A stretch of 55,859 bases of DNA from an uncultured Methanomicrobiales archaeon (GTDB taxonomy: Archaea > Halobacteriota > Methanomicrobia > Methanomicrobiales > Methanospirillaceae): positions 1-55,859 of the forward strand of contig CAIULN010000040.1 of the NCBI GenBank assembly GCA_903900025.1. The letters are read 5' to 3'. The notes below the pieces were generated by a model that was not told the DNA's origin, ran no database searches, and worked only from the letters and a program-made list of their open reading frames with translations. Below are positions 25,133-33,674 of this stretch, one piece after another. Numbering within the stretch: the first letter of the stretch is position 1; every line of letters starts with the position of its first letter. A program made the translations under genes and the position numbers.

Positions 25133-26212
25133 TCACTCCTGATAAAGCATCCGGACGAGCTTTTCTGCAGACTCTTTTGTGAGCCCCATGTCCAGAATGG
25201 TGAAGCGCTCCGGACGGATATTTTTTGCCATGAGGAGTGCCTCTACCGCTATACCATCATCGATCCCGAGTTCCGCAGGTGTGGTCGGTGCGCCGATCAT
25301 CTTTAACGATGCCCGGATGCCCTTCCAGTCCCCGCCGTGCAGGTACATCGAGATAATGGTGCCGATCCCGCAGCTCTCGCCATGGAGCGCTTTCCCGGGT
25401 GCAAGCTGTTCGAGGGCGTGGGAGAACTTGTGCTCACCCCCGCTTCCCGGCCTTGAGGACCCCGCGATGCTCATGGCAACCCCGCTTGAGACCAGCGCCT
25501 TTGTCACAAACCATGCAGACTGCTCGTTGTGCGGTTTGATCACATGGGCGTTTTTCACCAGTATTTCTGCGGTCATTTTCGAAAGGGCCATCGCGTACTC
25601 GCTCATAGGTTCACCCTTGACACGATGGGCGAGCTCCCAGTCAAGGATCGCCGTGTAATTGGAGATGATGTCGGCACATCCCGCGGCAAGGAGCCGGTGC
25701 GGGGCGGCAGCGATTATGCCCGTATCGGCAACAATTGCAATCGGGGGTTGTGCCTCAAGGGACGCGTGCCCCTCCATGGTGGGCAGGGAGGCGCGGGCGG
25801 ATGCAATCCCGTCATGCGAAGCGGCGGTGGGCACCGAGATGAACTGCCGGTCGGTATTGTAGGAGACGATCTTTGCCGTATCGATCACCCTGCCACCGCC
25901 AACACCGACGATAAAATCAACGTTATCTGCGGCCGCCTCACCTTCCCTGATGACGGCGGGGCTGATCGTTTCTGCGGTGAACACGGTGGTAGTGTACTGG
26001 TCATTTAGCAAATTCCGCACGCGTTCGCCAGCGAGATCCATCGTGCTTTTTCCTGAAATGATGAGCGCAGAGGTGCCAAGCTGGAGATCCTGGCAGACAG
26101 CGGGGATCTGGGGGAGCACATCGTGGCCGATCACCACGTCGCGGGGCAGCTGCATCCACCGCGACTTGTCGAACGGTTTCTGTTTCAGTAATTTTATACG
26201 ATCTGCGCTCAT
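25133..26212 (-). CDS. egsA: Glycerol-1-phosphate dehydrogenase
   Basis: A 359-residue Zn-dependent NAD(P) enzyme that reduces dihydroxyacetone phosphate to sn-glycerol 1-phosphate, the backbone of archaeal lipids. VGVGGGRVIDTAKIVSY is the nucleotide-binding loop, PTAASHDGIASARAS the conserved catalytic/metal block, and SGEHKFSHALE-type sequence carries a zinc-ligand His. It lies divergent to DUF63, with start codons only ~12 bp apart. Confidence 0.95.
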   Translation of the reverse strand: MSADRIKLLKQKPFDKSRWMQLPRDVVIGHDVLPQIPAVCQDLQLGTSALIISGKSTMDLAGERVRNLLNDQYTTTVFTAETISPAVIREGEAAADNVDFIVGVGGGRVIDTAKIVSYNTDRQFISVPTAASHDGIASARASLPTMEGHASLEAQPPIAIVADTGIIAAAPHRLLAAGCADIISNYTAILDWELAHRVKGEPMSEYAMALSKMTAEILVKNAHVIKPHNEQSAWFVTKALVSSGVAMSIAGSSRPGSGGEHKFSHALEQLAPGKALHGESCGIGTIISMYLHGGDWKGIRASLKMIGAPTTPAELGIDDGIAVEALLMAKNIRPERFTILDMGLTKESAEKLVRMLYQE

Positions 26213-26223
26213 TGAGATCAGAA

Positions 26224-27090
26224 ATGATTAGTGAGTTCATCTACAAATATTACATCGATCCTATTCGGTACGGCCAGCCGTATAACGTTGTTGACACCCT
26301 CACCTACGCGGTCATCCTTGTCCTTGGCGTGTATATTTTTTACCGCTGGCTGATGAGTTCCCGGCACCTGAACCGTATCAGGCTCACGGTCGATACGGCG
26401 TTCATCCTCGCCACCCTGCCCTATGTCGTGCTGGGCGGGGTCCTGCGGGTGGTGCAGGACACCGGCATCATACAAGGGGATATCCAGTTCCTGCTTGTCA
26501 CGCCGCTGATCTATTTTGTGCTCTTCTTCTTCACGCTGGGCATGATTTTTTTCTCCCGCTACCTCCAGGCGCAGGGTGTCGTGAAAAATTTCCTTTCCTT
26601 GTACGCATTTGCCGGCATCATGAGCGTGTTCACGGTCGTGCTCTTCCTTGCCGCATGGGGGATCACCATGACACGGATCGATCTTTTTTTGCTTTTTGTG
26701 ATTCCCCTCATGGCGGTTGCCGCAACCGCCCTCCTCTGGGCGTTCATGCGGTATGTGCTTTCCTGGAAGTACGTGAACCACCCGCTCTACGTCACCCTCC
26801 TCTTTTCACACATGCTGGACGCAAGTGCGACGAGTTACGGTATCGACCTGCACCCGGCACTCCGGTATGTCGAGCAGCATGTCGTCGGCTCGAACCTCAT
26901 TGCATGGACCCATACCGCTTTTATCATGTTCCCGTTAAAACTGGTGGTGCTCTTCCCCGCAATCTATGTGCTTGAGATGTACCGCAAAGAGGCGGATCCT
27001 GATTTCTGGCACTTAGTCGTGCTTGCCATGATCGTGGTGGGGCTCGCCCCCGGGATAAGGGACATGACACGGATGGTGCTCTATGTCTGA
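26224..27090 (+). CDS. DUF63 family membrane protein
   Basis: A 288-residue protein with about eight TM helices. The N-terminus MISEFIYKYYIDPIRYGQPY and the GIDLHPALRYVEQHV segment are characteristic of DUF63, an archaeal integral membrane family without assigned function. The TTG at 26212 would coincide with the egsA start on the other strand, so the ATG at 26224 is preferred. The 3' end overlaps the SpoIIM-family gene by 8 bp. Confidence 0.82.
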   Translation: MISEFIYKYYIDPIRYGQPYNVVDTLTYAVILVLGVYIFYRWLMSSRHLNRIRLTVDTAFILATLPYVVLGGVLRVVQDTGIIQGDIQFLLVTPLIYFVLFFFTLGMIFFSRYLQAQGVVKNFLSLYAFAGIMSVFTVVLFLAAWGITMTRIDLFLLFVIPLMAVAATALLWAFMRYVLSWKYVNHPLYVTLLFSHMLDASATSYGIDLHPALRYVEQHVVGSNLIAWTHTAFIMFPLKLVVLFPAIYVLEMYRKEADPDFWHLVVLAMIVVGLAPGIRDMTRMVLYV

Positions 27091-27649
27091 ATCCCCCTTA
27101 AAAAATGCGGTCATCATCATATTTCTGCTCTTTTTTACGACAATCCTTATCGGCTGGGTGGGGACGGCGCAGAACCATGCGATCGGGATGGAGTTCATGA
27201 AGTTGTTTGAAAAAGATGTTGCCGGGCAGGTGATGGGGGGCAGTGACCTTGAGATCGGCAGCAAGATCTTTCTCAACAACCTTGAAGCCTGCATCCTGCT
27301 CTTTTTGGGCGGGGCTTCCTTTGGCATCCTGACCATATTCATCATGAGCCTGAACGGGATCGTGATTGGCTCTATCCTTGAGATCGTCCACGAACAGCAC
27401 AGCGCCGTCTTTGTCGCTGCCGCGGTCCTCCCGCATGGCATCTTCGAGATCCCGGGTTTTGTGATTGCCGGCGGGCTGGGGATCATCTTCTCCCAGTCGC
27501 TGGTGAACGAATATTACGGAACGGGTGATGCTGCTACGGAAGCACGGCAGCTCGCACACTCCTTCGTGCTCCTTGTCATCCCCCTGATCGCCATTGCAGC
27601 GATAGTCGAGGCTTTTATAACGCCTCAAATCATACAATTGGTGATTTAA
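27083..27649 (+). CDS. SpoIIM-family (DUF95) membrane protein
   Basis: A 188-residue protein with about five TM helices. FLNNLEACILLFLGGASFGI then NGIVIGSILE and AAVLPHGIFEIPGFVIAGG are conserved in the stage II sporulation protein M family. In archaea the role is unknown; membrane remodelling or transport is speculated. It overlaps the DUF63 gene by 8 bp and lies 9 bp ahead of proS, so the three may form one operon. Confidence 0.85.
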   Translation: MSESPLKNAVIIIFLLFFTTILIGWVGTAQNHAIGMEFMKLFEKDVAGQVMGGSDLEIGSKIFLNNLEACILLFLGGASFGILTIFIMSLNGIVIGSILEIVHEQHSAVFVAAAVLPHGIFEIPGFVIAGGLGIIFSQSLVNEYYGTGDAATEARQLAHSFVLLVIPLIAIAAIVEAFITPQIIQLVI

Positions 27650-27658
27650 GGGTTATTC

Positions 27659-29095
27659 ATGGACAAGGATGCGGGCGCACTGCCGCCAAAACACCAGTTT
27701 TCCGAATGGTACAACGACATTCTGTGGCGTGCGGAGATCATGGACGTCCGCTACCCGGTAAAAGGGCTCTATGTCTGGTACCCGTACGGGTTTGCGGTCC
27801 GCAAACATGTGTACCAGCGCCTGCGCGACCTCCTCGACCGTGACCACGAGGAGGCGCTCTTCCCGCTCCTCATCCCCGAACAGGAGTTCATGAAAGAGGC
27901 AGAGCATATCAAGGGGTTCGGAGGCGAGGTCTACTGGGTGACGCATGGCGGGACCGCCCCGCTGGACGTAAAACTCGCCCTGCGCCCGACCAGCGAGACC
28001 GCGATCTACCCGATATATGCGCTCTGGGTGCGTTCCCACGCTGATCTCCCGATCAGGATTTACCAGATCGTGAACACGTTCCGGCACGAGACCAAGCAAA
28101 CAAGGCCGATGATCCGGGCGCGGGAGATCACCTCGTTCATGGAATCGCACACCGTGCACGAGACATGGAAAGATGCCGAATCGCAGGTTGAGTCCGAGAT
28201 TGCGCTGACACGCGAGTTCTACGAATCCCTGTGCATCCCCATCATCATCTCGAAGCGCCCTGACTGGGACAAGTTCCCCGGTGCCGATTACACGATTGCA
28301 GTTGACGCCATCATGCCAAACGGCAAGACCCTCCAGATCGGCACGGTGCACCACCTTGGCAACCATTTCTCAAAAACGTTTGAGATCAGGTACGAGGACA
28401 TCAACGGCGAACAGCAGTATGCACAGCAGACCTGCTACGGGATCTCGGAGCGCTCGATTGCAGCGCTCATCAGCCTCCACGGCGATGACACGGGGCTCGT
28501 TCTCCCGCCGGCAGTGGCGCCGGTCCAAGTGGTGATCGTCCCCATTACGATTGGCAAACGGCATGAGGACGTGATCGCCTCGGCACAATCGCTCGAACAG
28601 GAACTCCGCAACGCAGGCTTCCGTGTCCGGCTTGACACCCGCGAGATGCGCCCCGGCGCAAAATACTACTGGTGGGAACTCCGCGGTGTCCCGCTCCGGC
28701 TCGAGCTCGGACCGCGGGACATCGACGGGGGCACGGTGATGGCAGTCAGGCGCACGGGCGGGAAGGTAGCACTCGGCCGTGTGGATATCAAAGCAGGGGT
28801 CAGCCGGGTTCTTGCCGAAATTGCGGATGCGATGCGGGTAAAAGCAGAAGAGCACACGAAGGGCCGGCTCTGCATCGTGGACACGATCGGTGCACTCACT
28901 TCAGCGCTCAACGAGGGCAACGTCGCGGTCGTGCACTGGTGTAATGAGCGTGCCTGCGGGGACGCGATCGAGGATAAGACAAACGCAAGCGTCCTTGGCA
29001 CCGATGTGCGTTCCGTATATGTACCTGCAACCGAAGGTGCCTGCATCATCTGCGGCAAACCGGGGAAGGCGACGCTGGTCGGACGGGCGTATTAA
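27659..29095 (+). CDS. proS: Prolyl-tRNA synthetase (archaeal/eukaryotic type)
   Basis: A 478-residue class II synthetase charging tRNA-Pro. [20 protein letters not shown] and [20 protein letters not shown] form the class II core (motif 2 Arg in FRHETK). An anticodon-binding domain follows from about residue 280, then the archaeal C-terminal zinc domain ending [18 protein letters not shown]. The bacterial insertion domain is absent, as expected for the short type. Confidence 0.96.
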   Translation: MDKDAGALPPKHQFSEWYNDILWRAEIMDVRYPVKGLYVWYPYGFAVRKHVYQRLRDLLDRDHEEALFPLLIPEQEFMKEAEHIKGFGGEVYWVTHGGTAPLDVKLALRPTSETAIYPIYALWVRSHADLPIRIYQIVNTFRHETKQTRPMIRAREITSFMESHTVHETWKDAESQVESEIALTREFYESLCIPIIISKRPDWDKFPGADYTIAVDAIMPNGKTLQIGTVHHLGNHFSKTFEIRYEDINGEQQYAQQTCYGISERSIAALISLHGDDTGLVLPPAVAPVQVVIVPITIGKRHEDVIASAQSLEQELRNAGFRVRLDTREMRPGAKYYWWELRGVPLRLELGPRDIDGGTVMAVRRTGGKVALGRVDIKAGVSRVLAEIADAMRVKAEEHTKGRLCIVDTIGALTSALNEGNVAVVHWCNERACGDAIEDKTNASVLGTDVRSVYVPATEGACIICGKPGKATLVGRAY

Positions 29096-29193
29096 TCAAT
29101 ACCATAATCCTCTCCTTTTTTCCTCCTGATCATCCGACCACAAACCGTATCCCGTTGCCTGTCAACCGGTCACTGGTACAAAGGAGTCAGACC

Positions 29194-29574
29194 ATGCGGA
29201 TCAGCAGGACCGCAACCACTGCCGCCCTTTTCCTCATCATGCTCTCCATGATCGTACCCATCATCTCTGCTGCTGATATTCAGGAAGCTGTGCCTGCCGG
29301 GACAATGCCCGTCAATGATACTTCTCTTTCCTCAGCAGCAATCCGTGGCCCCGGCGCCTCGCTCTCATCCTTTGCGAAGCAGGAAGAGATCACTCTCTAC
29401 CGGTTTGAGCTGGACCAGACAACATTTCTCGGCCCGCGGTCGATGGCGTTCGGTCCGCGCTCCATCCAGCTGACGACCAGTCCTGCCTCCCTGATCATCC
29501 TTGGTATCGGTATCGTTGCCGGCGGGGCAGTGCTGTTTGTAATGTTCAGGCAGAGAAAATCCGAAAGAGAGTGA
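29194..29574 (+). CDS. Small exported protein with C-terminal membrane anchor
   Basis: Taking the ATG at 29194 gives 126 residues: an N-terminal signal peptide (RTATTAALFLIMLSMIVPI, then ISAAD), a soluble middle with a possible glycosylation site (NDTS), and a C-terminal TM helix (LIILGIGIVAGGAVLFVMF) with a basic RQRKSERE tail. The open frame starts earlier at 29155, but those residues do not look like part of a signal. No family recognised. Confidence 0.65.
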   Translation: MRISRTATTAALFLIMLSMIVPIISAADIQEAVPAGTMPVNDTSLSSAAIRGPGASLSSFAKQEEITLYRFELDQTTFLGPRSMAFGPRSIQLTTSPASLIILGIGIVAGGAVLFVMFRQRKSERE

Positions 29575-29643
29575 GCGTGACAACAGGGGAGAAGAGGGCT
29601 CAGAAGACGGAAAAAAAGAATGGTAATGGGTGACCGGGGTGTT

Positions 29644-30099
29644 TCAGCACCCGCCGCATGCGTATTTCACAGCGACCCTGGGGCGGCGCATGTCGCCCTC
29701 GATCACCTTCCTGCCGCCTGAAACAAACCATTTCCCGCATGTTGCGCACCGCTTCGGCCGGATCCGGTCCCACCTGCCCATCGGGATCTCGAGGGCAAAA
29801 CCGGTCTTTGTCCATTCCTCGACCGGTTTGTCGGCGTTCTCTTCACAGGAGGTGACAAATGCCATGATCTGCTGGGGGGGGACGCCGAGGTCGACGAACT
29901 GCTTGAAGACAAAGTAGTTGAAGATGAGCCACGAGAGGTCGGATCGCTCGATGACCCCTTCAAAATCACCGAACGCCTCTTCAAATTCCTCCAGTGAACA
30001 GCCGCAGAGCGGGCACTTGCCACTCACAAGCTCGTCAAGAAAAACTTCTTCGTGGCATCCCGGGCACGTGGTGTGCGGGGCATGCATGCGTGATGTCAT
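29644..30099 (-). CDS. Uncharacterised protein with three zinc-ribbon-like CxxC knuckles
   Basis: A 151-residue protein: TCPGCHEEVF and GKCPLCGCS at the N-terminus, an acidic helical middle (EEFEEAFGDFEGVIERSDLS), and PKRCATCGKWF plus a terminal CGGC. The cysteines suggest two zinc sites. It resembles conserved hypothetical zinc-ribbon proteins of methanogens, but I cannot name a family. The start may be M5 (30087). Confidence 0.65.
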   Translation of the reverse strand: MTSRMHAPHTTCPGCHEEVFLDELVSGKCPLCGCSLEEFEEAFGDFEGVIERSDLSWLIFNYFVFKQFVDLGVPPQQIMAFVTSCEENADKPVEEWTKTGFALEIPMGRWDRIRPKRCATCGKWFVSGGRKVIEGDMRRPRVAVKYACGGC

Positions 30100-30297
30100 T
30101 GGTGCTCCATTATTGTGATCTTGGTGATTGGTTAAAAAACATCGGATCTTTGTTTTACCAGCCGTTGCGATAACAGGAAATTATCGCAGGAAATTATTGG
30201 ATGAGTCTGTACTTATACATATCACCCGTGCACGTACAGCCTGATAATTTCGATGACGGTCGGGGAACGATCCTCCCTGCAGATTTTCACCGCAGGT

Positions 30298-30606
30298 CTA
30301 TTCTGCAGCAAACTCCTCGCGCTCCATAAGCAGCGTCCCGAAAACCACTTTTTCGAGTACCTGGGAAACATACTTGATCTGCATTGCCTGTTCAAGGTCC
30401 TCGTTGCGGTGGATGTCTGCATAGAGCTGGAGGCGCAGCAGTGCGAACCGGAACCGGTCGAGCGTGTCATCATCCAGGTTTATTGCCTCGCGGTAGATCG
30501 GCTCAACCATATCCGGAAATGCCTGCGGGTTCTCGAGGCATAGGATCACGCCTTTGTAGATGGCAAGCGGTTTTTCCCTGCCGCAAAGAACCCGCATAAA
30601 GTCCAT
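30298..30606 (-). CDS. Uncharacterised helical protein downstream of the Mrp ATPase
   Basis: A 102-residue predicted all-helical protein (LAIYKGVILCLENPQAFPDM, DDTLDRFRFALLRLQLYADI, ending REEFAAE). It starts 3 bp after the Mrp/NBP35 stop, so the two are likely co-transcribed. No motif recognised. Confidence 0.65.
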   Translation of the reverse strand: MDFMRVLCGREKPLAIYKGVILCLENPQAFPDMVEPIYREAINLDDDTLDRFRFALLRLQLYADIHRNEDLEQAMQIKYVSQVLEKVVFGTLLMEREEFAAE

Positions 30607-30609
30607 ATC

Positions 30610-31503
30610 TCAGCCCTCAACCTCTTTGATCAGCGATTCCATGACCGCATCGACACTCGCCCAGCTGGGGCTGTCTCCCTTCCGCCGCAGGATGAACGGC
30701 CGCCCCTCGTCACCCGCTTTGCGCATCTCGATATCGATGGGGATCGCCCCGAGGAACGGTACGCCGAGCTCTCCGGCGATCTTTTTGCCGCCGCCTTTTC
30801 CGAAGAGGTCGATCTCCCCGCCACAGTGCGGGCAGAGCATCCCGCTCATGTTCTCGATGATCCCAAGGACGGGAAGCCCGAGTTTCTCGACGAATTTTAC
30901 CGATTTTCTGGCATCGAGCGTCGCCACGTCCTGCGGGGTGGTGACAACGACGGCCCCCTTGACGTTGGGGGCGAGCTGGGCAATCGTGAGCGCCTCGTCC
31001 CCGGTACCTGGCGGGAGGTCGACGACCATGTAATCAAGGGATCCCCAGTTTACGTCGTCAAGGAACTGCTGGATCGCCACCATCTTCATCGGTCCGCGCC
31101 ATATAAGCGGCGTGCTCGTTTCAGGAAGCACAAACGCAATGGAGACAACCGAGAGCGTGCCGGTAACATGCACCGGTTCAATTTTGTTCCCCATCATGGC
31201 AAACCTCTGGTCCTCGATCCCCAGCATCTTGGGGATGTTGGGGCCGTGCATGTCGAGGTCGAGCAGGCCGACATGGTACCCGTGGTTGGCAAGCGCGTAT
31301 GCGAGGTTGACGGATACGGTGGACTTGCCCACCCCGCCTTTGCCGGACAGGACGAGTATGACATGTTTGACGTCGATATCTGCCTTTGGCGGGAGCCCTC
31401 CGGTGCTTTTTGCCTCTGCGCAGGTGCTGGCACTCGGACAGCCGGTGCACTCGTGGGCGCACTCCTCCTCCGGCATGGTATTTTTGGTTTTGTTGTCTGC
31501 CAT
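30610..31503 (-). CDS. apbC: Mrp/NBP35-type Fe-S cluster carrier ATPase
   Basis: A 297-residue P-loop protein that assembles or transfers 4Fe-4S clusters. The N-terminal CAHECTGCPSASTC cysteine motif is NBP35-like. LSGKGGVGKST is the deviant Walker A, VVDLPPGTGDE the switch region, and MLCPHCGGEIDLFGKGGG the CxxC that bridges a cluster at the dimer interface. Methanogens depend on many Fe-S enzymes and use this carrier in place of a fuller machinery (established for the family). Confidence 0.93.
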   Translation of the reverse strand: MADNKTKNTMPEEECAHECTGCPSASTCAEAKSTGGLPPKADIDVKHVILVLSGKGGVGKSTVSVNLAYALANHGYHVGLLDLDMHGPNIPKMLGIEDQRFAMMGNKIEPVHVTGTLSVVSIAFVLPETSTPLIWRGPMKMVAIQQFLDDVNWGSLDYMVVDLPPGTGDEALTIAQLAPNVKGAVVVTTPQDVATLDARKSVKFVEKLGLPVLGIIENMSGMLCPHCGGEIDLFGKGGGKKIAGELGVPFLGAIPIDIEMRKAGDEGRPFILRRKGDSPSWASVDAVMESLIKEVEG

Positions 31504-31676
31504 CGTATGTCTCCGAAAATTTTACCTCATGTACTCTCATCACTTCTGTTTGAAAGACCATAAAGATGTATCAGTGCATGCAAGAGGAACCCCCGGCACC
31601 ACGCCTTCCTTCAATCGGTAAACCCCGTCGGTCCCGGTTCCCCCTGATCTCATCCTGTCGTCGTGCACCCCGTCGG

Positions 31677-32099
31677 TTACACGCTGTCCCGCACCTTTCT
31701 GCCCGGAACGCAGTCAGTCCCGCGGGAATACGGCTTGATATCGAGTACCGGAGTACCATCGATCGCATCCAGTCCCCGGACGCGCAGTGTACGCCCGTCG
31801 CGTTCAACGAGATCGACAACACAAAACCCGATCGGGTTGGGGCGGTGGGGCGAACGCGTCGCAAATACGCCGTGCTCGGTTGCAAGGTGCGGCGGTGTCG
31901 CGGTGAGCTTCGACCTGTCAGCGCGGTCAAACCAGCAGAGCACGATCAGGTGCGGGTGGTGTTCGACGTCCCGTAGCCCCGGGACGTACTCTTCATGTAT
32001 GACAATTTCCGATTCCTGATCGGAACCCCGCCCCTGGTGGGGGGCCTGTGACACCGTTTTGTACGGTGACCTGACAAACCCGACAGGCCTGAGATCCAT
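31677..32099 (-). CDS. trmO: TrmO (TsaA)-type tRNA m6t6A37 methyltransferase
   Basis: About 140 residues of a beta-barrel SAM methyltransferase: MDLRPVGFVRSPYKT at the N-terminus, IVLCWFDRADRSKL, then FATRSPHRPNPIGFCVVDLV (the family signature) and GTPVLDIKPY. It adds a methyl group to t6A37 in tRNA-Thr. The open frame reaches 32261, but the family start is the ATG at 32099. A Sua5/YrdC enzyme that begins t6A synthesis is encoded at 44430-45002. Confidence 0.88.
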   Translation of the reverse strand: MDLRPVGFVRSPYKTVSQAPHQGRGSDQESEIVIHEEYVPGLRDVEHHPHLIVLCWFDRADRSKLTATPPHLATEHGVFATRSPHRPNPIGFCVVDLVERDGRTLRVRGLDAIDGTPVLDIKPYSRGTDCVPGRKVRDSV

Positions 32100-32223
32100 G
32101 CGCACCATTGCCCTCCTGTCCCTAATGACAATAACGGATTTGCGGGATACTAGCATAATGGATCGCCTGCACCGTCCCCCGTTCGCCAGCCTTAATATGT
32201 CAGGGGGCAGAATCACCATCACG

Positions 32224-33417
32224 ATGGATCGCCCCCCCCGCCGGTACCGGCACCCGGTCAATACCGCACTCGAGTCCTCAATCCGCTCCTATATCGATAA
32301 GCGCGAATCGCTTCTCTCCCCGCTCGCCACCACCAGTGCCGATGCGGTGCGCCGGTATAACCGGAAAGCCGACGATATCCGGACCCCCTATTCCCGCGAC
32401 GCGGACCGGATTATCCATACGCGGGCCTATACCCGGTACATCGACAAGACGCAGGTATTCTACCTTGTCGAAAACGACCACATCACCCACCGTGTCATCC
32501 ATGTCCAGCTCGTCTCCAAGATTGCCAGGACCATCGGGCGATCGCTGCGGCTGAACGAAGACCTCATCGAGGCGATTGCACTCGGGCATGATATCGGGCA
32601 TATCCCGTACGGGCACTTCGGGGAGACCTGCCTCTCTTTGCTCTGCGAGCAGCACGGGGTTGGAAAATTCTTCCACAACGTCCAGAGCGTGCAGTTTCTC
32701 GACCGTATCGAGAACTGCGACCTTACGATGCAGGTGCTGGATGGCATCCTCTGCCACAATGGCGAGGCAAATGATGTGCGGATCGCACCGGAACCGTGTG
32801 CGAGCTGGTCTGCATTTGACAAAAAAGTGCAGGACAATGCAGACGGCAGGCGCAACCGTCCGCCGATGACACTCGAGGGCTGCGTGGTCAAGTTCGCGGA
32901 TACGGTTGCCTATATCGGCAGGGACATACAGGATGCACGGGATGTGGAACTGCTGGGCAGCACCGATACCGTCCCCGCCGAATGCCGCGAGGTGCTGGGC
33001 GACACCAACGGTGAGATCATCAACACCCTAATCTATGACCTGCTCACCCACAGCGATTGTGAGGAAGGGGGTTTTGTCACCTACAGTCCCCGCGTGGAGA
33101 AGGCGCTCATCAGGTTACGTGACTTCTCCCGCGAACACATCTACAATAATGAGAAACTCACATCCGAGCGCGCCAAGATCAAGGCGATGTACGGTATCCT
33201 CTATTCCACGCTGCTTGAAGATCTCGGGGATCAACGGAGGTCTTCGGTGATATTTTCTGACTTTATTGACACGGACTGGATCGACCCCCGTTACAAGGAG
33301 TCCGCAACGGACGCGGAGCTGGTCCGGGATTATATCGCCGGCATGACCGACCGGTACTTCGCGAAACGGTTCGAAGAGATCGTGATCCCCCGGCGGGTTG
33401 AGGGGAGGTTTTGTTAA
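32224..33417 (+). CDS. HD-domain phosphohydrolase (dGTPase-like)
   Basis: About 397 residues. The HD motif is spread over THRVIHVQLVSKIARTIGRS and AIALGHDIGHIPYGHFGE, with a later FADTVAYIGRD, the pattern of dGTP triphosphohydrolase-like proteins. Likely substrate: (d)NTPs, with a role in nucleotide pool control or phage defence, unproven. RYNRKADDIRTPYSRDADRI is also typical. Earlier in-frame ATGs (32059-32197) would overlap the divergent trmO gene, so 32224 is chosen. Confidence 0.82.
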   Translation: MDRPPRRYRHPVNTALESSIRSYIDKRESLLSPLATTSADAVRRYNRKADDIRTPYSRDADRIIHTRAYTRYIDKTQVFYLVENDHITHRVIHVQLVSKIARTIGRSLRLNEDLIEAIALGHDIGHIPYGHFGETCLSLLCEQHGVGKFFHNVQSVQFLDRIENCDLTMQVLDGILCHNGEANDVRIAPEPCASWSAFDKKVQDNADGRRNRPPMTLEGCVVKFADTVAYIGRDIQDARDVELLGSTDTVPAECREVLGDTNGEIINTLIYDLLTHSDCEEGGFVTYSPRVEKALIRLRDFSREHIYNNEKLTSERAKIKAMYGILYSTLLEDLGDQRRSSVIFSDFIDTDWIDPRYKESATDAELVRDYIAGMTDRYFAKRFEEIVIPRRVEGRFC

Positions 33418-33431
33418 AAACTACACAAGGA

Positions 33432-33674
33432 TCACTCATATTTCCCTTTCAGTCCCGCCCAGCCGGTAAACCCGCAGTAGATGCAGCCAATACCCCCACA
33501 ATGCGGGCAGGTGCGTTTCGGGGCTGCAACAAGCACGCACCCGGTTTTATCGCAGTAACAGCACCCGATTCCCCCGCAGTGTGCACAGGGCGCCGTTTCA
33601 TACCGCTCCTGTGATCCCGTCATGAAGGGACACACACCGGTGGAGAAGTGTGCGATCTCATTGCTCGTCCTCAT
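33432..33674 (-). CDS. Small protein with DnaJ-like zinc knuckles
   Basis: About 80 residues with CAHCGGIGCCYCDKTGC and CPHCGGIGCIYCGFTGW, repeated CxxCxGxG-type motifs as in the zinc-finger domain of DnaJ. The ATG at 33674 overlaps the end of the kinase gene by 17 bp; 33623 is an alternative start. Overlap with the kinase suggests co-expression. Function unknown. Confidence 0.65.
   Translation of the reverse strand: MRTSNEIAHFSTGVCPFMTGSQERYETAPCAHCGGIGCCYCDKTGCVLVAAPKRTCPHCGGIGCIYCGFTGWAGLKGKYE

Noticed and set aside
31566-31976. Plus-strand frame between Mrp and TrmO genes
   Set aside because: It lies mostly antisense to trmO, is Arg/Pro-rich, and has no recognisable motif.
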